The translations under genes were made by a program, and so were the position numbers. The notes under the pieces are model-generated. The model was given only the letters and a program-made list of their open reading frames with translations, had not been told where the DNA came from and ran no database searches. A stretch of 64,000 nt of DNA from Acidocella aquatica (GTDB lineage Bacteria > Pseudomonadota > Alphaproteobacteria > Acetobacterales > Acetobacteraceae): contig NZ_BSOS01000067.1 of assembly GCF_030160635.1 (NCBI RefSeq), forward strand, positions 1-64,000, written 5' to 3'. This document shows, in pieces, positions 45,316 to 53,418 of this stretch (position 1 is the first letter of the stretch; every line of letters begins with the position of its first letter).

Positions 45316-46677
45316 TCATGGCTGGGGCTCCGCCAGGGCGGCGTGCAGGGCGGCGAGGCTGGCGGCGAGGGTGATGCCTTCGTGCATGTCCTGGCGCAGC
45401 ACGTTCTCCATCGCCGGGGCGCGGCGGAGGGCTTCGTCGAGCAGGGGGTCGCGCCCGGCGGCGTAGACGCCAAGGTCTATGATGTCCTGCTTTTCGGCGC
45501 GGCGGGCCCAGAGCGCGCGGAAACGCGCGGCGAGTTTTTGGTGCGCGGGAGTAACGAGGCTGGGCATCGGGCGCGAGAGGGAGGCGGAGATGTCAATCGG
45601 GGGGTACATCGCGGCTTCGGCCAGGGCGCGGGAGAGGACGATGTGGCCATCCAGCACGGAGCGGGCGGTGTCGGCCACCGGGTCGCCGACATGGTCGTCG
45701 CCCTCGACCAGAACGGTATAGATGGCGGTGATGGAGCCTTGCGCCGAGGTGCCGTTGCCGGCGCGCTCAACATAGGCGGCCAGCGCGCCGAACACCGAGG
45801 GCGGGTAGCCCTTGGTGGCGGGGGGCTCGCCGGCGGCCAGGCCGATCTCGCGCAGGGCCATGGCGAGGCGGGTGAGAGAATCGACCACCAGCAGGACGTG
45901 TTTGCCCTGGCCGCGGAAGTATTCGGCGATGGCCGCCGCGCGGTAGGCGCCGTGGAGGCGGCCCAGGGCGGTGTCATCGGCCGGGGAGGCGACGACGACG
46001 CTGCGCGGGCGGGCGCTGCCCAGATGGTCCTCGATGAATTCGCGGATCTCGCGGCCGCGCTCGCCGATCATGCCGACGACGACGACATCGGCGCGGGCGT
46101 GGCGGGCCATCATGCCGAGCAGGGTGGTTTTGCCGACGCCGCTGCCGGCGAACAGGCCGATGCGCATGCCACGGCCCATGGTGGCCAGGGCGTTGATGGC
46201 GCCGACGCCAACGTCGAACACCTGGGAGATGCGGGTACGGGCCATCGGGTTGAGGGGCACGCCGAGCAAAGGCCAGGGCTGGGTGACATCGGGCGGGGGC
46301 TGGCCATCCAGCGGCTGGCCGCGCGCGTCGATGATGCGGCCAAGCAGGGCGCTGCCCATCAGCGGGGCGGGGGCGCGCGATTCGACATGGACGCGCGCCC
46401 CGCGGGTGACGCCGCGGGTGCCTTGTTCGGGCATCACCAGCAAGGCGCCCTGCTCGAAGCCGACGACTTCGGCGGAGAGAAAACCGGCGCCGCCCTCGGC
46501 CGCGATGAGGCAGCGCGAGCCGATGGGGGCGCGGATGCCGCTGGCGTGCAGCACCTCGCCGTTGGAGCGAGTGATGCGCCCGAACCGGCGCACCGGGTCA
46601 CGGGCCAGGGCCTCACGCAGACGGTCATGCGCCAGGGTGCGGATGGTGACCATGTTCAGCGGCGAATCCGGGCTCAT
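45316..46677 (-). CDS. fliI: Flagellum-specific ATPase FliI
   Basis: A 453-residue F1-beta-like ATPase. Walker A is GLFAGSGVGKTTLLGMMARH, the catalytic Glu is in VGMIGERGREIREF, Walker B is VLLVVDSLTRLAMALREI, and GEPPATKGYPPSVFGAL is the FliI/SctN signature. It energises and unloads substrates at the flagellar export gate. It overlaps fliH by ATGA. Confidence 0.95.
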   Translation of the reverse strand: MSPDSPLNMVTIRTLAHDRLREALARDPVRRFGRITRSNGEVLHASGIRAPIGSRCLIAAEGGAGFLSAEVVGFEQGALLVMPEQGTRGVTRGARVHVESRAPAPLMGSALLGRIIDARGQPLDGQPPPDVTQPWPLLGVPLNPMARTRISQVFDVGVGAINALATMGRGMRIGLFAGSGVGKTTLLGMMARHARADVVVVGMIGERGREIREFIEDHLGSARPRSVVVASPADDTALGRLHGAYRAAAIAEYFRGQGKHVLLVVDSLTRLAMALREIGLAAGEPPATKGYPPSVFGALAAYVERAGNGTSAQGSITAIYTVLVEGDDHVGDPVADTARSVLDGHIVLSRALAEAAMYPPIDISASLSRPMPSLVTPAHQKLAARFRALWARRAEKQDIIDLGVYAAGRDPLLDEALRRAPAMENVLRQDMHEGITLAASLAALHAALAEPQP

Positions 46678-47330
46678 GGGGTTTCACCTGGGGGGAGGGC
46701 CAGGGCGGCGCGGATGGTTTCCAGCCGGCCGGTCAGGCTTGCGTCCCACTCGATCTTGTCCAGCGGGTCGCCGCCGGGGGCGATGATTTCCAGCAATACG
46801 CCCCCCTGGGCGACGGCTTCGTCAGCGAGGAGGCTCGCGGTCTCGGCGGGGATGAGCGGGAGGAGATGGGCGTGGTCAGCCGGGTTGAGGCGCAGCAGCA
46901 GGCTCTGGCGGGGGCCGCGCTCGGCGGCGGCCTCGGCGATGAGGCGGGTGACCAGGGATTGCAGGCTGGCGGGGTTGGTCAGCGCCTCGGCGCCGGTGAT
47001 GTGGCGGGCGAGCAGGAAGGAGAGTTCGGTGACGAGATCGGCCAGATCGCGCTCCTTTTGCGCCAGCGGGGCGGCGAGTTGCGCCCAGGCGGCCTGCAGC
47101 GCGGTGGCGGCGGATTGCAGGGCGGCGGCTTGCGGCTCCATGGCGGCGCGAATCTGGGTTTCAGCCTCCGCGCGGGCCTCGGACTCGGCACGTTCGCGCA
47201 GGCGGGCGACTTCCTGGCGGACGCGCCGCGCGATTTCGGCCTCGGTCTCGGCGAGGCTGGCGGTGTCCTGCGCCAGAACAGCCTGCACGAAGGTTTTGGC
47301 GCGGCCGCGCGATGCGGTGACGAAGCTCAT
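46674..47330 (-). CDS. fliH: Flagellar assembly protein FliH
   Basis: A 218-residue protein with a long charged coiled coil (RRVRQEVARLRERAESEARA) and a C-terminal domain (LSFLLARHITG, LRLNPADHAHLLPLI, GGVLLEI). It is the peripheral stalk that ties FliI to the C-ring protein FliN. Overlaps the small membrane-protein gene and fliI by four bases each. Confidence 0.85.
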   Translation of the reverse strand: MSFVTASRGRAKTFVQAVLAQDTASLAETEAEIARRVRQEVARLRERAESEARAEAETQIRAAMEPQAAALQSAATALQAAWAQLAAPLAQKERDLADLVTELSFLLARHITGAEALTNPASLQSLVTRLIAEAAAERGPRQSLLLRLNPADHAHLLPLIPAETASLLADEAVAQGGVLLEIIAPGGDPLDKIEWDASLTGRLETIRAALALPPGETP

Positions 47331-47596
47331 GATTCAGCGCCGTGCTGCAGGTGTTGCAGCGCCTGGGTGAAAATGGTGCCGAATATGCCCAGCACCGGCG
47401 CGGCCAGGGCGAGGGTGGCGCGGGTGAGCAGGGCAACGGTGGCGGCGCCGAGCGCCCAGCCGGAGAGGCTGGCGGGGGTGAACACCGGGGGCTGGTGCTG
47501 CGCCGACCAGATGAACACGGCGGCGAGCATCAACATGCCGGGCCTGAGCAGTTTGGGGCGGGTTTTGCCGCGTTTGGCGGCGGGGTCCTTGGCCAT
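47327..47596 (-). CDS. Small membrane protein between motB and fliH
   Basis: An 89-residue protein with two predicted membrane segments: LRPGMLMLAAVFIWSA (about 17-32) and GWALGAATVALLTRATLALA with continuation (about 46-75). The N-terminus is basic (KDPAAKRGKTRPK). No family is recognised. It overlaps fliH by ATGA and starts 9 bp after motB, so it is co-translated with motor and export genes. A role at the stator or export gate is possible but unproven. Confidence 0.65.
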   Translation of the reverse strand: MAKDPAAKRGKTRPKLLRPGMLMLAAVFIWSAQHQPPVFTPASLSGWALGAATVALLTRATLALAAPVLGIFGTIFTQALQHLQHGAES

Positions 47597-47605
47597 GGGC
47601 GGCTC

Positions 47606-48430
47606 CTATTTCTCGGTTTTCGTATCTGCTTGCGCGGCGGGGTCGGGGGCGTGCACCACCACCACCACGCGGCGGTTCTGGGCGCGGCCGATTTCGTCGG
47701 TGTTGGGCGCGATGGGGGCGAACTCGCCGAAACCCTGGGCGGCGAGCTGGCTGCCGCTGACGCCGTTGCTGACGAACAGCTCCACGACGCTGACCGCGCG
47801 CTCGGCCGAAAGCGACCAGTTGGAGGGGAATTGCGCCGTGGCGATGGGTTTGTCGTCAGTGTAGCCCTGCACGACGATGGTGAAGGGCGGCGGCATGACC
47901 TTTAGCCCGGCGCCAACCTGGTTGAGCAGGGTGATCGCCGCCGGTTTGAGCGTGGCGTCACCCGAGGCGAAGAGCACCGAGGCGTCTAGCTGGATGGTCA
48001 GGGTGAGGGGCTGGCTCTGGATCGAGACCTCGTGCTTGTCGACCAGGGGCTGCAACAGCGCGGTGAGCTTGAGCTGAAGCTGCTTCAGGGACAGGATTTC
48101 GGCGGCGAGCTGATGCACCATCTCCTTGGGGATTTTGGCGTTGGCCTGGGGCGAGCCGGGAGGCTTGGGGATGGGCGAGGTGTGGTTCTGCAGGATGCCG
48201 CGGCTGGCGCCTGAATTATGAACGACCGAGGGCGGCGTGCCGTGGAAGGCGGTGACGAAGCTGGCCGCGACTTCCTGCTCCTTGAACTTGTTGCGCGAGG
48301 AGGAGGCGTAGAGCACCACGAAGGTGGCCAGCAGCAGCGTCAGCAGATCGGCGTAGCTGATGACCCAACGCTCATGGTTGGGGGGTTTTTCCGGTTTTTT
48401 GCCGGGTCCGGGGGTGGCGGCGTGGGACAT
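47606..48430 (-). CDS. motB: Flagellar stator protein MotB
   Basis: A 274-residue protein: one membrane helix with the proton-carrying Asp in WVISYADLLTLLLATFVVLY, a plug/linker region, and a C-terminal OmpA-type peptidoglycan-binding domain (GYTDDKPI, NWSLSAERAVSVVELF, GEFAPIAPNTD, RRVVVVV). It anchors the stator to the wall. It lies two bases downstream of motA. Confidence 0.92.
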   Translation of the reverse strand: MSHAATPGPGKKPEKPPNHERWVISYADLLTLLLATFVVLYASSSRNKFKEQEVAASFVTAFHGTPPSVVHNSGASRGILQNHTSPIPKPPGSPQANAKIPKEMVHQLAAEILSLKQLQLKLTALLQPLVDKHEVSIQSQPLTLTIQLDASVLFASGDATLKPAAITLLNQVGAGLKVMPPPFTIVVQGYTDDKPIATAQFPSNWSLSAERAVSVVELFVSNGVSGSQLAAQGFGEFAPIAPNTDEIGRAQNRRVVVVVHAPDPAAQADTKTEK

Positions 48431-48432
48431 GG

Positions 48433-49236
48433 TCAGGCGGCCTGTTCGGCTGCGGCGGGGGCGGCTTCATCGGCGGCGGGCTTGGGTTTGGCCTTACCCT
48501 CGTCGGTGAGGAAGCTTTGCAGGTTTTGGCGGATGAGGATGCCGGGCTTGCCCTCGGCCAGCAGCACGAAGCCCTGGATGACGACATGGCGCTCGCGCTC
48601 CAGCTCCTGCGCCAGTTGCTTGAGCCGGTTGCCCAGCGGCAGGGCGATGAGGTTGGCGAAGCCGACGCCGTAGATGGTGGCGACGAAGGCGGTGGCGATG
48701 CCGCCGCCCAGCTCCTCCGGGTGGTCCAGGCGCATCATGACGTGGATGAGGCCGAGCACGGCGCCCATGACGCCGATGGTGGGCGAATAGCCGCCGGCGG
48801 CCTCCCAGACCTCGGCCGGGGTTTCCTGGATGCGGCCGGTGTTCTCGGCCATGATGCCAAGGATCGTGGGCAGATCATCGGGCGGGGTGTTGTCGACGAT
48901 CATCTGCAGGCCTTGTTTCTGGAAAGGGTCTTTGACGTCGCCCAGCACGTTTTCCAGCGCCAGCGTGCCCTGGCTGCGGGCCAGGGAGGACCATTCGGCG
49001 ACCTGCTCGATGAATTTGCGCAGATCGGTCTTGGGCGGTTTGACCAGCCAGACGATGCCCTTCATGCCGGCCAGGACGCGGCCCAGGCCAAATTGCGTGA
49101 GCAGCGCCGCGAAGGAGCCGCCGATGACGATGATGACGGCGGTGAGGCTGACCAGGGAGGACAGCGGGTCGCTGTCGGACAGGGCGCCGCCGATGATCAC
49201 CAGAAAGCCGCAGAGCAATCCCAGCAGGCTCGTCAT
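48433..49236 (-). CDS. motA: Flagellar stator protein MotA
   Basis: A 267-residue PomA/MotA-type channel subunit with four membrane segments. The cytoplasmic loop holds the charged torque-generating region (KTDLRKFIEQVAEWSSLARS and nearby). Helices 3 and 4 carry SPTIGVMGAVLGLIHVM and GGGIATAFVATIYGVGFAN. It overlaps fliA by ATGA. The C-terminus has a Pro/Ala/Glu tail of about 25 residues that is not typical. Confidence 0.92.
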   Translation of the reverse strand: MTSLLGLLCGFLVIIGGALSDSDPLSSLVSLTAVIIVIGGSFAALLTQFGLGRVLAGMKGIVWLVKPPKTDLRKFIEQVAEWSSLARSQGTLALENVLGDVKDPFQKQGLQMIVDNTPPDDLPTILGIMAENTGRIQETPAEVWEAAGGYSPTIGVMGAVLGLIHVMMRLDHPEELGGGIATAFVATIYGVGFANLIALPLGNRLKQLAQELERERHVVIQGFVLLAEGKPGILIRQNLQSFLTDEGKAKPKPAADEAAPAAAEQAA

Positions 49237-49805
49237 GTCACGGTCTCTCCCTTCAAGGCGGTATTCATGTGGATCGCCAGAGTCTCCAGCGCCCGCTTGC
49301 GGATGCGTGAGGCGTAGCCTTCGCTCATGTCGAGGATGGCGGCGATTTCGCGGTTGTTCATTTCGTCGTAAAAATGCAGGGCCAGCACCTGGTATTCGAG
49401 CGCGGGCAGGGTTTTGAGGGCTGCGGCCAGCAGGTGGCGGGCGTCGGCGCGCAGCAGCAGGGCCAATGGGTCATCAGGGCCGGTGCCGCCCATGAAGGCG
49501 GCGGTGTCGACGGTGTCAGCGTCGAGCATGAACTCGCCGCGCCGTTGCGCGCCGTCGCGGCGCAGCCCGTCGATCATGGCGCCGCGGATGCGCCGGGCGG
49601 CGAAAGCCTCGAAGGCGACGCCGTGGGTGCGGTCAAACCGGCTCATGGCCTCCAGCATGCCAATGGCCCCCCATTGCAGCAGCTCATCCAGCTCGGCCCA
49701 GGGCATGCGCGATTTGAGCAGCATGGCGGTGCGCTTGATCCAGCCGCCGTAAAGCGCGGAGAGATGCGGCTGGTCGGGGTTGAAGGCGGGCGGCGGGTTA
49801 TCCAT
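49233..49805 (-). CDS. fliA: Flagellar sigma-28 factor FliA, region 3 absent
   Basis: A 190-residue sigma factor, about 50 shorter than E. coli FliA (239). Region 2 is clear (MPWAELDELLQWGAIGMLEA, FAARRIRGAMIDGLRR) and so is region 4 (LPALEYQVLALHFYDEMNNR, EIAAILDMSEGYASRIRKRA). The part between (GAQRRGEFMLDADTVDTAAF and on) is short and has none of the region 3 helices. It should direct RNA polymerase to late flagellar and chemotaxis genes. Start ATG 49805 overlaps flhA by eight bases; the longer frame is only the flhA shadow. The FlgM partner is encoded in the window. Confidence 0.88.
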   Translation of the reverse strand: MDNPPPAFNPDQPHLSALYGGWIKRTAMLLKSRMPWAELDELLQWGAIGMLEAMSRFDRTHGVAFEAFAARRIRGAMIDGLRRDGAQRRGEFMLDADTVDTAAFMGGTGPDDPLALLLRADARHLLAAALKTLPALEYQVLALHFYDEMNNREIAAILDMSEGYASRIRKRALETLAIHMNTALKGETVT

Positions 49806-51894
49806 TGGCGGAGCCTGGCTCGGCGGTGTGGACGACCTGCAGCGGCAGCGTCTCGGGGATTTCCTCCAGCGCGAGGACGGGGATAAGCCCGCCGGTGGCG
49901 CGCGCGACGGCGCGGCGGGTGAGGCCCTGGACGACCAGAACCGGCTTGAGGCCGCGCAGGCGCATGGCGCGCGCGGCGCTCTCGGCGGCCTGGCGCAGAT
50001 GCGTCGCGGTTTCGGCCTCCACCTCCGGGCCGATGCCGCTCTCGCGCCCGGTGCGCAGGGATTTGGCGACCAGCTCCTCCAGCCGCTGTTGCAGCACGGC
50101 GACGCGCAGGGTGGCATCGGCGCCCGCGACCTGGGTGACGATGAAGCGGCCAAGGCGAAGGCGCACGGCGGCGAGGAGTTTTTCAATGTCCTTGGTGCCG
50201 CTGTCAGCGGCTTCGACCAGGGCTTCGCCGATGCGCTCAAAGTCACGGATCGGCACTTCCTCAGACAGCAGGCCCTGGAGCACTTGGCGGATGAGGCCGA
50301 TGGAGAGGTTGGTGCGCAGGTCTTCGGCGAGGCGGGGGGTGGTTTCGGCGAGGCGGGTCATCAGGCCCTCGACCTGCGGCCGGCCCAGCAGCTCGGCGCC
50401 GTGGCGCTTGAGGATTTCGGCGAAATGGGTGGCCATGGCGCTGGGCGCATCGACCACGGTGTAACCAAGGTCCTCGGCAGCGGGGATGCCGCCCTGGGGG
50501 ATCCAGACGGCGGCCTGACCGAAGGCCGGGTCTTTCACGGGGCGGCCGATGCTGAGTTTTTCGGTGACCATCGGGCCCTCGATGGCGAGCCATTGGCCGG
50601 GCCAAGCCTCCCCGCCGCCGATGGAGGCGCCGCGCAGGGTGAAGCGGTAGCCATGCGCCGGGAGATCGGAGGAATCGCGGATGTGGACGGCGGGGACGAG
50701 GAAGCCCATGGCGCGGCCGTAGCGCTGGCGCACGGCGGTGAGGCGGTTGAGCAGACGCCCCTCCCCCGGCCCGACCAGCGGCGCCAGGGCGAAGCCGATG
50801 TTCATGCCCAGAGGGTCAACGCCGGTGACGTCGATCAGGGAGTCGGGTTTGACCTCGCTGTTTTGCGCGGCGGCGGGGGCGGTGCCGGCGGCGGCGGCTT
50901 CGTCCTGCGCTTTGGCGGTTTGTGAGAGGCGCCAGGCGGCGGTGCCCAGGGCGGCGGCGAAGAGGAGGAAGGGGATATGCGCCATCTGCGGCACGAGGCC
51001 GATGGCGCCCATGATGGCGGCGGCGATGGCCAGGGCCTGGGGGTATTTGCTGAGCTGGGATTTGATTTGCTGGCCGATGTCCTCGCCGGTGGCGACGCGG
51101 GTGACGACGAGGCCGGCGGCGACGGAGATGGTGAGCGAGGGGATTTGGGCGGCCAGACCGTCACCCACCGTAAGCAGAGTGTAGGTGCGGGCGGCGTCGG
51201 CCAGGGGCAGGCCGTCCTGCAGCGTGCCGATGATGAGGCCGCCCAGCATGTTGACGACCAGGATGATCATCGCGGCGACGACATCGCCGCGAACGAATTT
51301 GGAGGCGCCGTCCATCGCGCCGAAGAAGTCGGCCTCGCGGCGCAGGGTGTCGCGGCGGCGCTCGGCGGCCTGGGGGGAGAGGATGCCGGCGTTGATCTCG
51401 GCATCGATGGCCATTTGGCGGCCTGGCAAGGAATCAAGCATGAAGCGGGCGGAGACTTCCGCCACGCGCGAGGCGCCCTTGGTGACGACCATGAAGTTGA
51501 TGATGATGAGAATGACGAAGATGATGCCGCCAACGACAAAATTTCCACCGACGGCGAACTGGCCGAAGGATTCGATGACATGGCCGGCGGCGCCGGGGCC
51601 GGTGAAGCCGTTGAGCAATATGACGCGCGCGGTGGCGACGTTGAGCGCCAGGCGCATGAGCGTGGTGGCGAGCAGGACGGAGGGGAAGGAGGAGAATTCC
51701 GACGGCGAGGGGATGTAGAGGCTGGCGCCGAGGATGACGAGGCCGGCGGAGATGTTGAGCGCGAAGAGGAAGGAGATGGCGGCGGGCGGCAACGGCACCA
51801 CGAGCATCGCCAGCACCAGCAATATGACGATGGGGCCGGAGAGCTGGGTGGCGCTGAGCGAACCGGGGCGCGGGAGGATGGCGGTCTCAGCCAT
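49798..51894 (-). CDS. flhA: Flagellar export gate protein FlhA
   Basis: A 698-residue protein: eight membrane segments in the first half with the FHIPEP-type region (TTLMRLALNVATARVILLNG, FVRGDVVAAMIILVVNMLGG) and a large cytoplasmic domain in the second half, ending LALEEIPETLPLQVVHTAEP. It is the central ion-driven component of the type III export gate and binds chaperone-substrate complexes. It overlaps fliQ and fliA by eight bases each. Confidence 0.95.
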   Translation of the reverse strand: MAETAILPRPGSLSATQLSGPIVILLVLAMLVVPLPPAAISFLFALNISAGLVILGASLYIPSPSEFSSFPSVLLATTLMRLALNVATARVILLNGFTGPGAAGHVIESFGQFAVGGNFVVGGIIFVILIIINFMVVTKGASRVAEVSARFMLDSLPGRQMAIDAEINAGILSPQAAERRRDTLRREADFFGAMDGASKFVRGDVVAAMIILVVNMLGGLIIGTLQDGLPLADAARTYTLLTVGDGLAAQIPSLTISVAAGLVVTRVATGEDIGQQIKSQLSKYPQALAIAAAIMGAIGLVPQMAHIPFLLFAAALGTAAWRLSQTAKAQDEAAAAGTAPAAAQNSEVKPDSLIDVTGVDPLGMNIGFALAPLVGPGEGRLLNRLTAVRQRYGRAMGFLVPAVHIRDSSDLPAHGYRFTLRGASIGGGEAWPGQWLAIEGPMVTEKLSIGRPVKDPAFGQAAVWIPQGGIPAAEDLGYTVVDAPSAMATHFAEILKRHGAELLGRPQVEGLMTRLAETTPRLAEDLRTNLSIGLIRQVLQGLLSEEVPIRDFERIGEALVEAADSGTKDIEKLLAAVRLRLGRFIVTQVAGADATLRVAVLQQRLEELVAKSLRTGRESGIGPEVEAETATHLRQAAESAARAMRLRGLKPVLVVQGLTRRAVARATGGLIPVLALEEIPETLPLQVVHTAEPGSANG

Positions 51895-52150
51895 GGAGCA
51901 GCCCTGGGATCGCGTGGAAGAGATTGACCGCGTAATGCTCGACGCCGCGCAGCATCAGCGGACCTGCCGTGGTGGTGAGGGCCGCCATGCCCATGAGTTT
52001 GAGCACGAAGGGGATGGAGGCTTCGCGGATTTGCGTGGCGGTTTGCAGGATGCCCGCCGCCAGGCCGATGATGAGCATGAGCAGCAGCACTGGCCCCGCG
52101 AGTTCCGCGAAGGCGACCCAGGCGCCGATGCTGACGCCGTTTGCGCTCAT
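51887..52150 (-). CDS. fliQ: Flagellar export gate protein FliQ
   Basis: An 87-residue protein with two membrane helices (AGPVLLLMLIIGLAAGILQT and FVLKLMGMAALTTTAGPLML) joined by the conserved TQIREASIPF loop. Part of the FliP5Q4R1 pore. It overlaps the fliM/N stop by ATGA. fliP and fliR are not in the window. Confidence 0.9.
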   Translation of the reverse strand: MSANGVSIGAWVAFAELAGPVLLLMLIIGLAAGILQTATQIREASIPFVLKLMGMAALTTTAGPLMLRGVEHYAVNLFHAIPGLLHG

Positions 52151-52521
52151 GCGCCGGCCTCGGCCGTTGCGTCCATGTCCTCGGCCAGGGCGGTGACGCG
52201 CACGCCGTAGCGGTCGTTGGCGACGGCGACGACTTCGCCATAGGCAAGCTTCTGGCCGTTGGCGAAGATGGTGAGGGGTTCGCCGACCATCTGGTCGAGG
52301 GTGACAACCTGGCCGTGGCGGAGCTGGCGCAGGTCTTTCACGGTGATCTGGGTGCGGCCAAGCTCGACGGTGAGTGAGACCTGCACGCGGTCCAGCACGT
52401 TTTTGCCACCGATGGCCACAGCGCCACGGGTTTGCGGCTGGATGCGCTCCAGCTCGACGCGCTCGTTCTCGAGGACGGTTCTCTCACCGGCCGGGGTGGT
52501 GAGTTCTTTTTGATCGGACAT
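52147..52521 (-). CDS. fliN: FliN made by internal initiation (predicted)
   Basis: Inside the fused gene, AAGGAG (52535-52530) lies eight bases before an in-frame ATG at 52521, which opens MSDQKELTTPAGERTVLENE and gives a 124-residue protein, the ordinary size of FliN. In type III secretion systems SctQ proteins use exactly such an internal start to make the FliN-like C-terminal piece. In flagella several FliN are needed per FliM, so a second product is plausible. Not shown by sequence alone. Confidence 0.6.
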   Translation of the reverse strand: MSDQKELTTPAGERTVLENERVELERIQPQTRGAVAIGGKNVLDRVQVSLTVELGRTQITVKDLRQLRHGQVVTLDQMVGEPLTIFANGQKLAYGEVVAVANDRYGVRVTALAEDMDATAEAGA

Positions 52522-53418
52522 GGAAGCGTCTCCTTCAGTGGTGCCGCCGGTTTTGACGCGGCAGCAGATATAGCCGCCGTTTTGGCCGTATTCGGCGCGG
52601 AACAGGTCGATGCCGCCGGAGACGGCGATGGCCTCGGCTGACAGGGTAAAGGGCAGGATTTTGCCGGGGGTGAGCCCCTCGATGACGGCGAGCGGCAGGC
52701 TGACGCGGGCAAGCTCGAAGGTGATGCCGACCGGGGTGGTCTCGGTGAGGGTCTCGATGCCGTTGATCCAGCCGGTGTCGGCGCCGCGCTGGCCGAGCAG
52801 GCCTGATTGCGAGGCGACCTTGGCTTCCAGAGGTTCAAACCCTGCATAAGGCGCAATGAGCTTGATGGTGCCGGTGCCCAGCGCCGTTTCGAAAATGCCG
52901 GTGACGGCGATCATCCAGTCCTGGCCATCGGCGATGGCGAGCATGCCGGTGGCGTTCTCATAGGCGATGGGGGTGAGGTCGAGCTGGGCGAGCGGGGCCA
53001 GGGTTTCCTGGATGGTGGCCAGGGAAAGGTCGATCATCTGTTTGCCGATGCGCGTTTCCAGGGCGGAAAGCTCGTAACGCTCAAAGGGGTGGGAGGCGGT
53101 GGCGCCGCACATGGCATCAACCACGGCGCCGATGAGATCGCCGTCAATCGCCAGGAGCATGCGCCCGCGCAGGGGGGCCAGTTCGCTGATGCCGGCGAGC
53201 ATGACCTCGGGCAGTTGGGACATCGCGGCTTCATGGCTGGTGACGCCGTTGATGCAGCTGAGGAGCTGGACGCTGTGGCGCATGCGCTGGAACAGGGCGA
53301 AGGCGATCTGGCGCATGAAACGGTCGGAGAGGCTCTCCATGAGCAGCGAGCGCAGTTGCGGCGCGCGCAGGGAGTCCAGCAGGTCAAGTTTTTCAACGTC
53401 TTCCGGCTGCTCAAGCAT
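52147..53418 (-). CDS. fliM: Fused C-ring switch protein FliM-FliN
   Basis: One uninterrupted 423-residue frame. Residues 1-230 are the FliM middle domain (LRSLLMESLSDRFMRQIAFA, LRGRMLLAIDGDLIGAVVDA) and about 230-297 the FliM SpoA domain (PLAVIEGLTPGKILPFTLSA). From residue 300 a complete FliN follows, with its own SpoA domain (VLDRVQVSLTVELGRTQITV, LDQMVGEPLTIFANG). FliM and FliN are normally separate proteins. A Shine-Dalgarno and ATG at 52521 would also yield FliN alone. The FliM N-terminal CheY-binding peptide (EIDALL-like) is missing; the protein starts MLEQPEDVEKLDLLDSL. It overlaps fliK by eight bases and fliQ by four. Confidence 0.9.
   Translation of the reverse strand: MLEQPEDVEKLDLLDSLRAPQLRSLLMESLSDRFMRQIAFALFQRMRHSVQLLSCINGVTSHEAAMSQLPEVMLAGISELAPLRGRMLLAIDGDLIGAVVDAMCGATASHPFERYELSALETRIGKQMIDLSLATIQETLAPLAQLDLTPIAYENATGMLAIADGQDWMIAVTGIFETALGTGTIKLIAPYAGFEPLEAKVASQSGLLGQRGADTGWINGIETLTETTPVGITFELARVSLPLAVIEGLTPGKILPFTLSAEAIAVSGGIDLFRAEYGQNGGYICCRVKTGGTTEGDASMSDQKELTTPAGERTVLENERVELERIQPQTRGAVAIGGKNVLDRVQVSLTVELGRTQITVKDLRQLRHGQVVTLDQMVGEPLTIFANGQKLAYGEVVAVANDRYGVRVTALAEDMDATAEAGA

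Noticed and set aside
49806-50246. Longer fliA frame starting at 50246
   Set aside because: The extra 147 codons lie inside flhA in another frame and look non-natural; the sigma domain starts at ATG 49805 in the expected overlap with flhA.
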